Below, piece by piece: positions 36,512 through 47,579 of a DNA stretch of 64,000 bases. Position numbers and translations under genes: made by a program. The DNA lies in NCBI GenBank assembly GCA_030267565.1, contig BRXU01000005.1, positions 1,535,501 to 1,599,500 on the forward strand, given 5' to 3'. The stretch is from Pleodorina starrii. Taxonomy: Eukaryota; Chlorophyta; Chlorophyceae; Chlamydomonadales; Volvocaceae. Within the stretch, counting starts at the first letter, position 1, and each line of letters opens with the position of its first letter. Under the pieces are notes generated by a model. That model was not told the origin of the DNA. It saw nothing but the letters and a program-made list of their open reading frames with translations, and ran no database searches.

Positions 36512-39500
36512 TTATGGCGCAAAGAACGCGCCCACCTTTCGCACGAACTCTTGAACCTGCGGCGACACGCTGACGACCGGCACGCGAGGCGGCCACTCCG
36601 CAGGCGCCCCCATCCCCGTCGCCGGACGGTCGGGCGCGGGGGAGGGCTGCTGCTCTGCCACCAAAGGGCCAACGGTCGGCTGTGGGCCGGGTCCCACGCC
36701 GCCATTGCCACGTGGTGCTGGCGGCAGCTCCGCTTCAGCCGCCGTTGCGGCCTCGACGACGGCCGACAGGCGCGCCTCCGCCGCCATCGCCGCGGCCTTC
36801 GCCCGCGCCGCCACGGCCGCTGCTTCCGCCGCCATCGCCTCTGCGGCGGCGGCCGCCGCCTTGGCTTGCGCCGCTGCCGCCATCGCAGCGGCGACGCGCG
36901 CAGCGGCCTCTGCTTCCGCGACCGCGGCGGCTCCTGTAGCCGCATTCATGGGTCCAGTGGCTGTTGTACCTGATAGGCTCGCTACCGCTGTGGCGGCCGG
37001 GGTTGATGGCGCCGCTGCGGGGGCTGAAACCGGCACCCCTGCAGCTGTAGCAGTAGCGATTGGCTGCGGCACCGGCTGCGAGACATCCACAACAGCAGCA
37101 GCAACAGGCTGCTGTGGCTGCTCGCTTGCCGACCTGTTCAGGGCAGTGTGGCGGCGGTGCGCGCGTTAACATTGTCCGAGGCGCCTCTCGCCGGCCACAG
37201 AGCCTCGGGTGAGCACTTCGCGCCTATCAAACAGCGTGTCATTTTCCGCCGTCAGTGCAATCTGGGCACGCACGTTGTCCAAATCAAGGCCGGCGCGCGC
37301 GAGCGCAAAAATAATGTGCTGTAGAAACCGTTTGGAAAAGCGAGCAGAGCGGACAGAGCCGCCGTGGCCCGGCAGATCAACACATAATAGACAGCGCGCG
37401 ACAGCGCCCGCTTTGGAACAGGGGCAGGCACCGGCAACCCACCCGACCTCCGCCCACACAGCTCTCAGAAACACACCTGGCGGCGGCGTTGTCCAGCGCT
37501 ACCTTCGGGGTGAGTGTCACCTGGAAGCCCCCTGCCGCCTCCGCAACCGCAGCTGGAACGGCGGCAGCGTCCGCTTGCGAGCTTCGGACAGAGGCCCCGC
37601 CTGATCCTGCCGCCGCCACGGGTTGGACCGAGGAGGTGCTCGGGCTGGGAGGTGCGGCTGCGACCCCGGCGGCGGCTGCCGCGGCTTGGGGGCCGTTGCT
37701 AGCTCGCCCTGGGCTGGCCGATCGCGCGCCTGGCGCCGAGAAGGCGATGTGGGTCGGGTTGCCGCCAAACACGCTGACGTAGCCGCTGCCGCCGCTGCTG
37801 CCGCCGCTGCCACTCCGCGGCGCCGTCGCCGCGGCCGCCATCGCGGCAAACCTCGACGCCAAGTCACCGATGGAAGCACTGACGCCCTCAGCCGCCGCCG
37901 CCGCTGACGCCGCAGGTGTTTTCGCCGCTGTCGCGGCAACGGACCTCTCCGATGAAGGGCCGCTCCCGGCTGAGGCACCTCCCAACGTCACCGTCTTGGC
38001 GTCAACGCCGGGCGGGGTGGCGCCACCGCCTGCGTTGGTGGCCCGTAATGGCGCCCCGGTGCTTCGGGGCGGTTGTCCGTTGAGCACAGTCGTGGCCGGC
38101 GCCGGCCACACCAGGGCCGGAGCCGCCGCCGCGGCCGGCGGTGCCGCCGGCGTTGGTTGTGCCGCTGCCGCGCCAAAGGCTTCTGGATCGCCGGCGCTTG
38201 GGCCTGTTGAAGAGGACGTGGAAGGCGCGGAGGTTGGTTGCTGCCCGAGGGGAACCGCCGCAACCGGCGCCGGCCACACCCGTACCGGAGCCGCCGCTGC
38301 GGCCGGCGGTGCCGCCGGTGTTGGTTCTGCCGCTGCAGCCATCGTCGCTGCCGCGCCAAATGCAGGCCCGCCGACACTGGCACCTGTTGAAGAGGACGTG
38401 GAAGACGCGGAAGCTGCTTGTTGCCCGATGGAAGCCGCTGCGGGCGGCGCCGGCCATACCAGGGCAGGTGCTGCTGCCGCGGCCGGTGGCGCCGCTGGCT
38501 GAGCGTGTGCCGCTGCAGGTGCCGCTGCCGCGCCAGAGGCTGCAGGCCCGCCGGAGCTGGAGGCTGGGGCAGGGGACGCGTGGGACTGTGGGGCGCCTCC
38601 GGCTGACCCCTGCCACCTGCTGCCAGCACCGCTGCTGCCCGCGCCACTGCTGCCGGCGGCTGGTTCTACAACCGGTGGGGAGTGCCCTGCAGGAGTCCTT
38701 GCGGTCGGCGCAGCTGCCGGGCTGTTTCGCGTGCTGGACTCAGCAACCGTGTCAGCCGCGGGAGCGGCACTGGCGCCGGCGCCACTGCCGGCAGCACTGG
38801 AGGTGGTGCCCGTGTTCGTTGCACTGGCGGCGCCAGCGACGGTCCGCTGCACAGGGCCGGCAGCGCCCGGACGCTGACCGTTGGGCGCAGCTGCGGCTGG
38901 CGGCGCCGGCCAGAACGCGGCCGGCGCCGCTGCCGCGGTCGGCGGTGGCGGCGGTGGTGGCCGTGCCGCTGCCGCTGGTGCCGACTGCACCTTGGTCCCA
39001 CCAAGGTTTGGGGAAATAGACCTCCCGTTGAAAATGCACGTGTTGCTAGTGCTGCTGCTGTTGCTGGTGCTGCGGACCCCGCCACCTGGGGGCGCGCCGA
39101 CGCCTGCGCTACCGCCAAAGATGCTCTGGTATCCACCTGACCGCGCGGCGGCCTGACCGCTTGCTGCCCTTACTGCAGCAGCTGCCGCCGCTGCAGCAGC
39201 GGCGGCGGCAGCTGCCGCTGCTTTAGCGACTGACGGCGGCGGAGACGGCGATTTCGCCGTCGCCTGCTTGTGCAGGCTGTCAAAGACGCTGCGGTAGGTG
39301 CTGCCGCTGCGGCTGCCGCTGCCACTCCGGGTGGTGCTCCGCGCGCGTCCCGGCTCATTGAAGATGCTGTTGTATGAGCTGCTGGCGCTGCCGCTAGCGC
39401 TGCGGGTGGGGCTGCTGGCGTCTGTGAACATGTCGAAATCGTCGCCGGAGGCGGGCCGAGACGCGGCTTGAGACCTGCGAGGGAGGGAGGTGGGCAGGTG

Positions 39501-40643
39501 CGAAGGTTCATCGAGATGACCGCTTGGCGCAACGCGCGCGCATGTGGCTGTGTGTGAGTGCTAGCCATGACGTGGCGTGTTGCCGTGCTGGTGTGGCGTG
39601 TTGGGGATGGCTGCGTGTGGTGGCTTTCTAATTTACGTTCTGGCATCTCGGGGTTGTGCGGGCGCGGGGTCGCTTCATGCACGGATGTCTTGGCATCAGT
39701 CAGCCGTCCCTTCGGTACCGGTACCGGTGATGTGGTCCGCGCGCCCCGGACGCCCGCGCCGCCGCGTTCGCTCCCGACGCCTTGCCTCCCAAACCCCCAC
39801 CTCACCCGGCCGTCCGGCTCCGACGGTTACTCAAGGTTGATGCGCGCCGCCCACCGGCCGCCACCTGGGCCGCCGCTGCGGCAGCGGCCATTGCCTGCAC
39901 GACACGGCAAGGACAGCCCGGTGAAAGCGTGTAACTTTGGCGGTGTATGCTCGCTAGGAAAAATGACGCTGCGGTGCAGCAGTGCACCCGTCCTCCAGAT
40001 TGTCTGAGAAGGATCCAGGGAACCAGGGGGGCGGGTGATGGGTGGCGCGCGAGTTCCGGCTTGCTTGGGCATGGTGCTGGACGCCATGTCTCATCCTCTG
40101 GGCATGCCCGTCCAGGATTTCAGGAACCGCAAAATGACAGCCACAAGTTACGTACCTGGACTTTAAGCTGGCGATCGTAGTCTGCGCGGGCGGACAGGTC
40201 CCCCAGGGTATCGTACGCCTGTTTAACTTCCTCAAACTTCTCACGCGCGCCGGGCAGCTTGTTGTGATCAGGGTGAAGGGATTTAGCCAGGCGCCGGAAA
40301 GCTGTGCGGATGTCGTCCGAAGAAGCCGAGGGCTGCACACCAAGCACTTGATAATGCGTTCCTGTGTGGTGGAGCAAGGCGGGCAAGCGGGTGTACTGGT
40401 GCGCAAGCTTATTATAATGCTGCAGCTCTGCAAACGCAAAGCTAACTGAACGTTTGCAGCGTGGTCAGAGCTCCCGCTGACAGCAGCATGAAACAAACTG
40501 TCAAGGCAGTTCACGGTCAGCTCACTTTTCACAGCCGTGGCAGTCACAGCCGTCGCTGTCGATGAACATATTACTACCCGTGAAGTCTGCCGAGCGCGCT
40601 GCGCAGGCAAGGAAGGCGGTCTAGTTCGCTGGAGCGACCACAT
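36512..40643 (-). CDS. J-domain (DnaJ-like) protein, probably organellar, with repetitive tail
   Basis: Five exons (40526-40643, 40156-40427, 39806-39894, 37477-39474, 36512-37133) join in phase to encode 1,032 residues. Residues 1-39 are rich in Ser/Thr/Ala/Arg with no acidic residue and contain RVVICSS, which resembles a chloroplast (or mitochondrial) transit peptide. Residues about 64-129 are a J domain, with HYQVLGV, the HPD motif at 91-93 and YDTLGD; J domains stimulate the ATPase of Hsp70. No Gly/Phe or zinc-finger region follows, so it is a class III (type C) J protein. The remaining ~900 residues are low complexity, with five short Y.S(I/V)F-type motifs and four Trp-Pro-Ala-Pro repeats, then an Ala/Glu-rich helix. 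The third exon was defined by the only strong donor (GTGAGG) that preserves the frame. A possible 45-nt cassette exon lies at about 37297-37341. Confidence 0.8.
38080..38920. repeat. Coding repeats (WPAP units, about 55 residues each)
   Basis: On the minus strand four copies of a unit with an Ala-rich lead, WPAP, GQ and a Ser/Thr-rich spacer (SSTSSSTG) are encoded in the fourth exon of the J-domain gene. The DNA is visibly duplicated (GGCGCCGGCCACACC and variants recur). Confidence 0.75.
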
Positions 40644-41215
40644 CCCACTTCGCCTCTCACTGTCCTAGTTGAATGTGCGCTACCGCCTTGTAGCAGCGCA
40701 GGGGAAGCAACAGCCGGTCTCTAAGAGACCTAATTCGGTTGCCTGTCGAGGTGTGACCAAGGCAGGAGCTACCTGAGATTGCTCAACAAGACTTTTATGT
40801 CTGAAGTTTTGACAAAAAATAAGTAGGAGCTTCTTGTGTTTTCTGTGCACATAGCTGGAATGTGGTAGGGTCGGGCATAATTGTTGGAGAGTTGGCGACT
40901 TGGTTTCGAAGCAAAGCCAATGGACGACTGGCTAGGCGCAAGGAGAGCCATCTCGAGGCAGAGTTCAGCACAAACAATCATCTTTATTTGCGCCACATAT
41001 CGAAAAGAATGAGGAACGGAACGATGCTCCGGCCATTCGGAACCTACCTCTACAACGCATGTCGTACGTACACCATTCGAAACTGGGTTCGACACCCCTC
41101 GGGCGGCTGTACTTGCACCTAGACGCTCCCATCGTTGCGTCTTCTGATAACAACGCCTGATCATGCTTGCAAGGATATCGTGTTGACACAGTCGCAGCAT
41201 GGCAACTTGTTAAGT
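40644..41215. other. 5' flank of the J-domain gene up to the mobile element
   Basis: No gene is seen. The stretch presumably contains the J-domain gene promoter and ends at the left edge of the retroelement. Confidence 0.45.
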
Positions 41216-41553
41216 TTCTTATTTTAGAGGTAGCCACGCGAACGCTAAAATTGGGTTTGAAGGAGCGCAGAGCCGGCGCAGACTGTTCTCAGATTAGTAG
41301 TTGGGTTGGTTGCTCAGGTGAACCAGTTTGGGAGGGTCGTCCGTACTGCGGCTGGTTCCGGAGCGGTGGTTTCTGCAGGCGACAGACGGTTTGCCGGTAG
41401 AGCAGCGCGGTGCCTTCCTCTGCTGCTGCCGCGCTGTTGAGGTATTAGCTGGAACTTGATACGAGCAGGCGGGCCTTAAGTTGGCGCCTAGGGAGGCAGT
41501 TCGGGGGGTGCGTTTATCGACCCCAGTCGGCTCTGTTCGTTTGCTTTTATTTT
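41216..41553 (+). repeat. Split repeat A1 (left end)
   Basis: This 338-bp copy starts TTCTTATTTTAGAGG and ends GCTTTTATTTT. It matches 44863-45200 along its whole length. The left flank is TTGTTAAGT. Confidence 0.9.
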
Positions 41554-41585
41554 TGAATTCAGAGCTTTGATTCAGCCTCTGCCAT

Positions 41586-42486
41586 GCATCCGCCTTCGGG
41601 GCTCCCGCAAACCGTCAAGGATTGCAACCGCGAATTGATTTAAACCGGGACGGGCAGCGGCTCTGTCTAAGAAGCAGTCCGACTTTTTGCAGCAGTACAT
41701 TGAGCTGGGCGAGGTTGCAAAGGATATCGCTGAGGCAGCTAGGGGGTAGTTGAGGAGGCCGGCAGCGGGAACCCGTCCCGAACAGCTGGCCAGGTTCAGC
41801 AGCAAGCTGCAGGAGATTCAGGAAGATTACCAGAAGGGGCTGGTGGCTGCGGACACGGCCTTCCCAGACGCTCAAAAGTGGCAGCAGCAATCGCGTCGCC
41901 GGGCGGAAGTGGAGGCGCAGCGCCTCGCGTTTGATCGCAGTGGCAGCAGAAGAGGTGGATAATATTGCAGACAGCGATGAGGAGGCGCACGATGGCGACA
42001 GCGACGGCGAGCAAGGTAAGGTGTTGCCTGGCACGGCCGGTGCGTGTTTTACCAAACGGGGAGGAACAGGGGCTTCCGGGTCGCAGCGCGGCATGCGAAG
42101 TCCACCTGCGCAGGCGCCGGCAGCGGCAACAGAGGCAGGAAAGACAACAGCAGCTGTCCGCCAGCGCCGGGTGCGCTTTCAGTGCGGGGCCGAGACGGAG
42201 ACGGACGTGGAGAAGCTTGTGGACGCTGGCGGCCTAGAGGCCCTGCACAACCAGGGTGGCCGGGGTCACGCGCCACCGTACCCCCCGCTCCAGGTGGCAG
42301 CAGCCGGTAGGGCCAGCGACGGCGTTTGGTGCCATCCGTGTCGCCAACACACAGCCAGGACCGCAGCCCTCGTCAGCCCCCAGCTACGTCGGCTTCCCCA
42401 AGCCCTTGCCCTACCCCGGCAGATCAGGCGGCCACCTGCCGCCGGCCTTGGGTTTGGGTCCGTTGCTCGGAGCGGTGCACGATAGC
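41586..42486 (+). pseudogene. Gag-like remnant of the DIRS-like element
   Basis: Discontinuous open frames on the plus strand encode hydrophilic, helix-forming sequence such as KKQSDFLQQYIELGEVAKDI and LARFSSKLQEIQEDYQKG. These two are in the same frame but separated by an in-frame TAG near 41747. A Glu/Asp-rich block (VDNIADSDEEAHDGDSDGEQ) follows in another frame. Position (first in the element) and composition suit a Gag-like protein, but no zinc knuckle is seen. Frame changes and stops mark it as broken. Confidence 0.5.
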
Positions 42487-42679
42487 ATGGAGTCGGGCAA
42501 GTTGTTGTCGCAGCTTCCGCTCAGAGTCACATCACCGGGTGAGAGAGACCCGAGCCGTTGGGTGTCTGGGGCAGCCGTCAGGCACGCCATGTACCACCAT
42601 CCCAGGCTCCGTCCGCCGTGGGCGGGGCCCAGGAGGGCCTTTGCTTCCTCTTGCGCTGTGGGTTTGGGGCGCCCCTCCT

Positions 42680-43110
42680 CGGGGTAGTGAACTTAGAGGC
42701 GCGCTTCTTCGGCGTGTGAGCTTAGAGGAGCGCTTTCTCCGCGCGTAAAGAATAGAGGCGCGCCTCCTCGGCGTGTGAGCTCAGAGGCGTCCCTCCTCGG
42801 GGTAGTGAACCTAGAGGCGCGCCTCCTCGGCGTGTGAGCTCAGAGGCGTCCCTCCTCGGGGTAGTGAACTTAGAGGCGCGCCTCCTCGGCGTGTGAGCTC
42901 AGAGGCGTCCCTCCTCGGGGTAGCGAACTTAGAGGCGCGCCTCCTCGGCGTGTGAGCTCAGAGGCGTCCCTCCTCGGGGTAGCGAACTTAGAGGCGCGCC
43001 TCCTCGGCGTGTGAGCTTAGAGGCGCGCTTCCTCGGCGTGTGAGCTTAGAGGCGCGCTTCCTCGGCGTGTGAGCTTAGAGGCGCGCTTTCTCCGCGCGTT
43101 AGAAAATAGA
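42680..43110. repeat. 59-bp minisatellite inside the retroelement
   Basis: A 59-bp unit, made of two similar halves each containing AGAGGCG and CCTCCTCGG, recurs at least four times between about 42755 and 43015, with degenerate half-units on both sides. It sits between the gag-like and recombinase regions, where reverse transcriptase/RNase H would be expected. Confidence 0.9.
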
Positions 43111-44514
43111 GGCGGGCTCCCTTGGCGTACGGTAGCCAGTCTGGACTTGGTGAGGGGGGAGTTTGTGGGGCAGGATGGAGCCGTCATCTTTACGGTCGCG
43201 AGCGGTCAGGGCTTCGGCGCGGCGTGGGGGCCAGCCGAGATCCAAGGCGTGTGGACCCGAGGGAGCAGCGGGTTCCCTGCTGGTTCCCCGTGGGCAGCGC
43301 CTGAGGTTTGCTTTGGCGGCGAGGACCGCTGTGTGGTGTGCGACCGGACTTGCGTTGGAGCGGACTTGCTTTGTGAGACCTGCCCGGGGGCTGCCCACAG
43401 GGCCTGTCTCGGGCTGCCGACCGCCTCCTACGCGGGCGGCTGGTATCGCTGCGCGGAGTGTGCGCTGGGGGGGGGCTGGGATCGGCGCGGCCGAGGAAGG
43501 CGTCAGCCCCGTATTGGCGGAGCTCACGGCGGCGTGGGTGCAGCTGGTCGGCAGCGAAGTGGGTCGGGGCTCGGCGGCGACGTACGAGGCCGCAAGGAGG
43601 CGTTTCGCTCGGTTCGTGGTGGAGGTGGCGAAGGGGTCGGCGGAGCAGGCGTTCCCACGCACTAAGGGGGCCGACCTCAACGTGCAGCTGGTGTGTGTCT
43701 GTTCATCACGTGGGCAGCTCGGAATTACGCGCCGGGCACCGTGACGGGGGCCATCAGCGCCCTCGCCGATTGGCAGCGGTCGCGCGGGGCCCTGGTGGAG
43801 GGCCTGGTGAGCCGGAACCCACTCGTCAAGCGCTGTTGCGTCAGCCGCTGCGAGGGCACGGGGCGGCAGCCCCTTGTCGCAAGGCCCCTTGGCCAGTGGA
43901 GGTTGTGCGTCTGCTGGTGGGCTGGCTTAGGGCGCGGGGGAATCAGGAACCGGCTCGAGTACCAGAGTGCACGCAGGCGGCATGCTGGGTGGTCGTGGGT
44001 TTCTTCGGCATGTTGAGGCGCAGCGAGCTGGCGGGTCTCACGCTGACGACGTGAGGGTGCTTGAGAGCGGGGATGCGGAGCTGTCCATCCGGAAAGGCAA
44101 GACGGACCAGCGGGGTGTGGGGGCAGTGGTGTACCTCGCGGGCATGGCGAGCAGTGGCGTTCCAGTGGGGCGCATCGTGGAGCGGCACCTGAGTCTGGCG
44201 AAGGAGCAGGGGGCGACGAACGGGCAGCCGCTCTTCACCCCGGGGGCGAGGCGGGGTCGCGGAGTGGGCATGGGGAAGGGCAAGATCTCTGTGGAGCTGC
44301 GCGTGCTGCTCAAGGGGCTCCAGGCGGACGTGCCGGGCGTGGCAGTGGACCTGCGGCGCGTCGCCTCCCACAGCCTCCGGAGGGGCGGGACCACGGCGGC
44401 CGCCAACGCCGGGGTCGAGGAGATCAAGGAGCACGGGCGGTGGCGCTCGAGCGCGGTACTAGTGTACGTGCAGCGGGCGGTGGCAGTTAAGCGGACTGTC
44501 GTGGCGCGCATGTG
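43111..44514 (+). pseudogene. PHD finger plus tyrosine recombinase, frameshifted
   Basis: The pieces are collinear but in changing frames. A PHD finger (about 43330-43464) shows CVVC, LLCETC, AAHRAC and WYRCAEC, a full C4HC3 set with Trp two residues before the seventh ligand. A SAM-like core-binding region follows (ATYEAARRRFARFVVEVAKG, about 43575-43640), then FITWAARNYAPGTVTGAISA. The catalytic domain has GMLRRSELAGL (first Arg), a beta-hairpin Lys in IRKGKTDQRG, HSLRRGG (His and second Arg), HGRW and the nucleophile Tyr in VLVYV near 44465. Frame changes fall near a run of nine G (about 43467), a GT repeat (about 43695), about 43875 and about 44040. The product would cut and rejoin the circular DNA intermediate at its target. 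Sequencing error at the homopolymer is possible, but several breaks suggest real decay. Confidence 0.8.
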
Positions 44515-44529
44515 AGCGTGACTGGGTTG

Positions 44530-44862
44530 GGGGGGTGTCTGCCTGGTGTGTGTTGCCGGGTGGCTACCGGGCAGACCTTAAGGCACCCGTGGTCACGGGC
44601 GCAGGCTTGGCGCGAGTCACGTGACGACGGGGCCACCCAAGCCCCATTTCCACGTTCACTCTCCGGCAAGTGTTGGTTTCTTGACGTTAGTGTGGGTTCA
44701 GACAGAGTCCCGTTGTTGTGCGGAGTTGGCAATCCCGTATCGGCTCTGACAGTTAGATTCGTACTGACCATTGACTGTTTCAACCCGCCCCTAGAAGGGG
44801 CCCCGCACGCGCTTTGGGCATTGTTCCCAAGACGGTCTCCGTACGGCGAACGCTTTCTCAAA
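44530..44862 (+). repeat. Split repeat B1
   Basis: This 333-bp copy begins 16 bp after the recombinase stop codon (TGA, 44512-44514) with GGGGGTGTCTGCC and ends CTTTCTCAAA. It directly abuts A2 and matches 45320-45652. Confidence 0.9.
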
Positions 44863-45200
44863 TTCTTATTTTAGAGGTAGCCACGCGAACGCTAAAATTG
44901 GGTTTGAAGGAGCGCAGAGCCGGCGCAGACTGTTCTCAGATTAGTAGTTGGGTTGGTTGCTCAGGTGAACCAGTTTGGGAGGGTCGTCCGTACTGCGGCT
45001 GGTTCCGGAGCGGTGGTTTCTGCAGGCGACAGACGGTTTGCCGGTAGAGCAGCGCGGTGCCTTCCTCTGCTGCTGCCGCGCTGTTGAGGTATTAGCTGGA
45101 ACTTGATACGAGCAGGCGGGCCTTAAGTTGGCGCCTAGGGAGGCAGTTCGGGGGGTGCGTTTATCGACCCCAGTCGGCTCTGTTCGTTTGCTTTTATTTT
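44863..45200 (+). repeat. Split repeat A2
   Basis: Second 338-bp copy of A, joined to B1 without any intervening base. It is followed by 119 bp found nowhere else in the element. Confidence 0.9.
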
Positions 45201-45319
45201 CCCGCCCACCCTCCCCTTTACCTTGGACATCGGGCGTTTCGCGCGTTGGACAGCACGGGTTTGTTCTAGGGCTAAGGCATCGCTCGAGTGGTTTGTGTGT
45301 TGACCTTTTCAGTATCGCC

Positions 45320-45652
45320 GGGGGGTGTCTGCCTGGTGTGTGTTGCCGGGTGGCTACCGGGCAGACCTTAAGGCACCCGTGGTCACGGGCGCAGGCTTGG
45401 CGCGAGTCACGTGACGACGGGGCCACCCAAGCCCCATTTCCACGTTCACTCTCCGGCAAGTGTTGGTTTCTTGACGTTAGTGTGGGTTCAGACAGAGTCC
45501 CGTTGTTGTGCGGAGTTGGCAATCCCGTATCGGCTCTGACAGTTAGATTCGTACTGACCATTGACTGTTTCAACCCGCCCCTAGAAGGGGCCCCGCACGC
45601 GCTTTGGGCATTGTTCCCAAGACGGTCTCCGTACGGCGAACGCTTTCTCAAA
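45320..45652 (+). repeat. Split repeat B2 (right end)
   Basis: Second 333-bp copy of B, ending CTTTCTCAAA and followed by the flank GTTCCGAGC. It marks the right boundary of the element. Confidence 0.9.
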
Positions 45653-47579
45653 GTTCCGAGCTTCCGACACCGCTATTTCCCCGGGTTACGCACGCTTGCC
45701 CAATTTCCCGACCGTTGCCGCGCGCCGCCAGCAGTAACGCCCGCTAAAGCGAGCAATAACCCGTGAAATCCCAGCCTACGACATCAATGCCTGATTGCAA
45801 ACCTGGCCGCTCTCGTCCATTACCCGCCCCGTCTGTCTCCCTGCCGCTCATGCACATTCTGTACACACAGAAGCCGTCAAGATCTTTCCGACCAGGATGG
45901 CAGGCAGGCAGGCAGGTAGCGAACTCGTGGGGAGGAAGGGATATAGGTTCCTGGCCGATAGCAGCACAAATACCGGTAGCACACGCCGCGCGACAAGACG
46001 CACGCATCCATCGCCGTTCCTCCCGGCGGCGCCCAAAACCAGCGCGCTCGCTCCAACCCTGCCTGCCCACTGATCGTGTAACATGTCGTACATACGCCGT
46101 CACATGCAACAGCCCCCCAGAACATGCTAGCAGCACAGCGCGCAGATGACCCTATACACCAAAGACTCATATGAACCTGCGCGCCCACCTCGTCTGTACT
46201 TCCGTCCGTCGGTCCGCCTTGCAGCCGGCCGGCCCTGCCAGACGTCAAGCCGGGGATGCGCGCCCCTATATCCTCATTCCTCAACCACCTCTCCGTCGAG
46301 CGTCTTGTCTGGCATTCATAACAAGTGTCCATGAGTGCGCGGCACTGGATTCAAACCAAAAATAGTGCTTACGGAGCAATGGGCCAGACGCGATGAGGGA
46401 ACCCAAATCCAACCACCGGCTACCAAGCCCCACCGTCATTCCACCCCCCATGGTTCGGTAGCGCCGGCGGCGTGCTGCGGGACGCAACAGGGCCCTCAGG
46501 GGGAGACGAGGGCTGGCGAGAACCTTGAACACAAACCGGCGCCGGGCAGTGCACCAACCCAGCGGCACACACCGGCCGGCGGTGCCTTCTCCAACACACA
46601 CACATGGAAACACGCAAGGCCCGAGGGATCAAGGCAAGGCAGCCTAGCCCGTAATGGACTCTCCCGGGCTTCACGCACTTCATGAAAAGTCCATGCAGCG
46701 GCGCCGTCTTGAGCACGCATTGTGCTCCCGCCGGTTATTGTTTCCGTCAGACCTAGATCAACCGGGCGGCAGCGTCACTATGTATGTGTGCCAGAGTTGC
46801 AACGTAAAGGTATTGGTCCCTTCAAATAATGATCACCAAACTCGCGTTAACATTATTACTGTTGTACCTGTTGTACCCTGTTGGTTGCGCTGCCGTATTC
46901 CGGTGCGCCGATGGCCACCAACGACCCATCCCGGCGACATCGTCCGACGGTCCGAGCCCCGCGTAATCACGACAGGGCGTGTGACCTCAGATCGCATCAC
47001 ATCCCGCGAGGTACGTCAGTCAGTCAAGTCAGTCAGGTCGGTCGGTCAGGACTAGTAAAGAAGAATACCGTAGGAGGGCTCAACCATCAGAGACCAGAGC
47101 AGCGCTGTGGATAGCCCAGCCCAGCCGAGCCTCCGCTGCCGCCACCGCTGCACACACACTCGCCGTTCCCCAGCGACCGGCCCCACGCCCCTCTCCCTAA
47201 GAGCACACGTCCCAGCTCGCCAAACCCCGGTCACGCTCCCCTCTTGGACGCCAGGACGCATTCCAGGAGGATTGGGTCTTCCTTGTTTCCACCAACCCGG
47301 CACGACACCAACCCTGCAGGAAGCACACAAATCCCAAGCTCCACACGCGAGAACCAGCGCAGCGCCCACCAACACACCACACGGCTGTCCTCTCGTCGCA
47401 CCATGTACACCACCTCCCTTCCAACTCCCCCGCCGCCCCCACCACAACGCTTGGAGCCACCCCTCAACAGCTCCCCCGAAAACCTCCGGCCCTCACACGA
47501 CCAAAACTAACTGGGCGCGTCGTCCATCCGTCCGTCCGTCTGCCCGCCCATCCGCCGCGCGACTCGGCCGGCGGCGGCC
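45653..47579. other. Intergenic stretch right of the retroelement
   Basis: No gene is supported over this 1.9 kb. The right end should contain the 3' untranslated region of the large minus-strand gene that ends at 47580. A short GGCA microsatellite lies near 45900. Confidence 0.5.

Larger units (their letters stand above)
41216..45652 (+). mobile_element. Degenerate DIRS/PAT-like tyrosine-recombinase retroelement with split direct repeats
   Basis: A 338-bp sequence A occurs at 41216-41553 and 44863-45200, and a 333-bp sequence B at 44530-44862 and 45320-45652. Within each pair the copies look virtually identical. The order A1 - internal - B1 - A2 - B2, with B1 directly abutting A2, is the split-direct-repeat arrangement known from PAT-like and Kangaroo-type DIRS-order elements, which encode a tyrosine recombinase instead of a DDE integrase. 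The internal region holds gag-like fragments, a 59-bp minisatellite and a frameshifted PHD-tyrosine recombinase gene, all on the plus strand. I see no reverse transcriptase or RNase H, so this copy is probably non-autonomous or decayed. No clear target-site duplication flanks it, as expected for this order. An oddity is a 119-bp spacer between A2 and B2. The near-identity of the repeats suggests a fairly recent insertion, at odds with the broken genes, so mobilisation in trans is possible. Confidence 0.85.
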
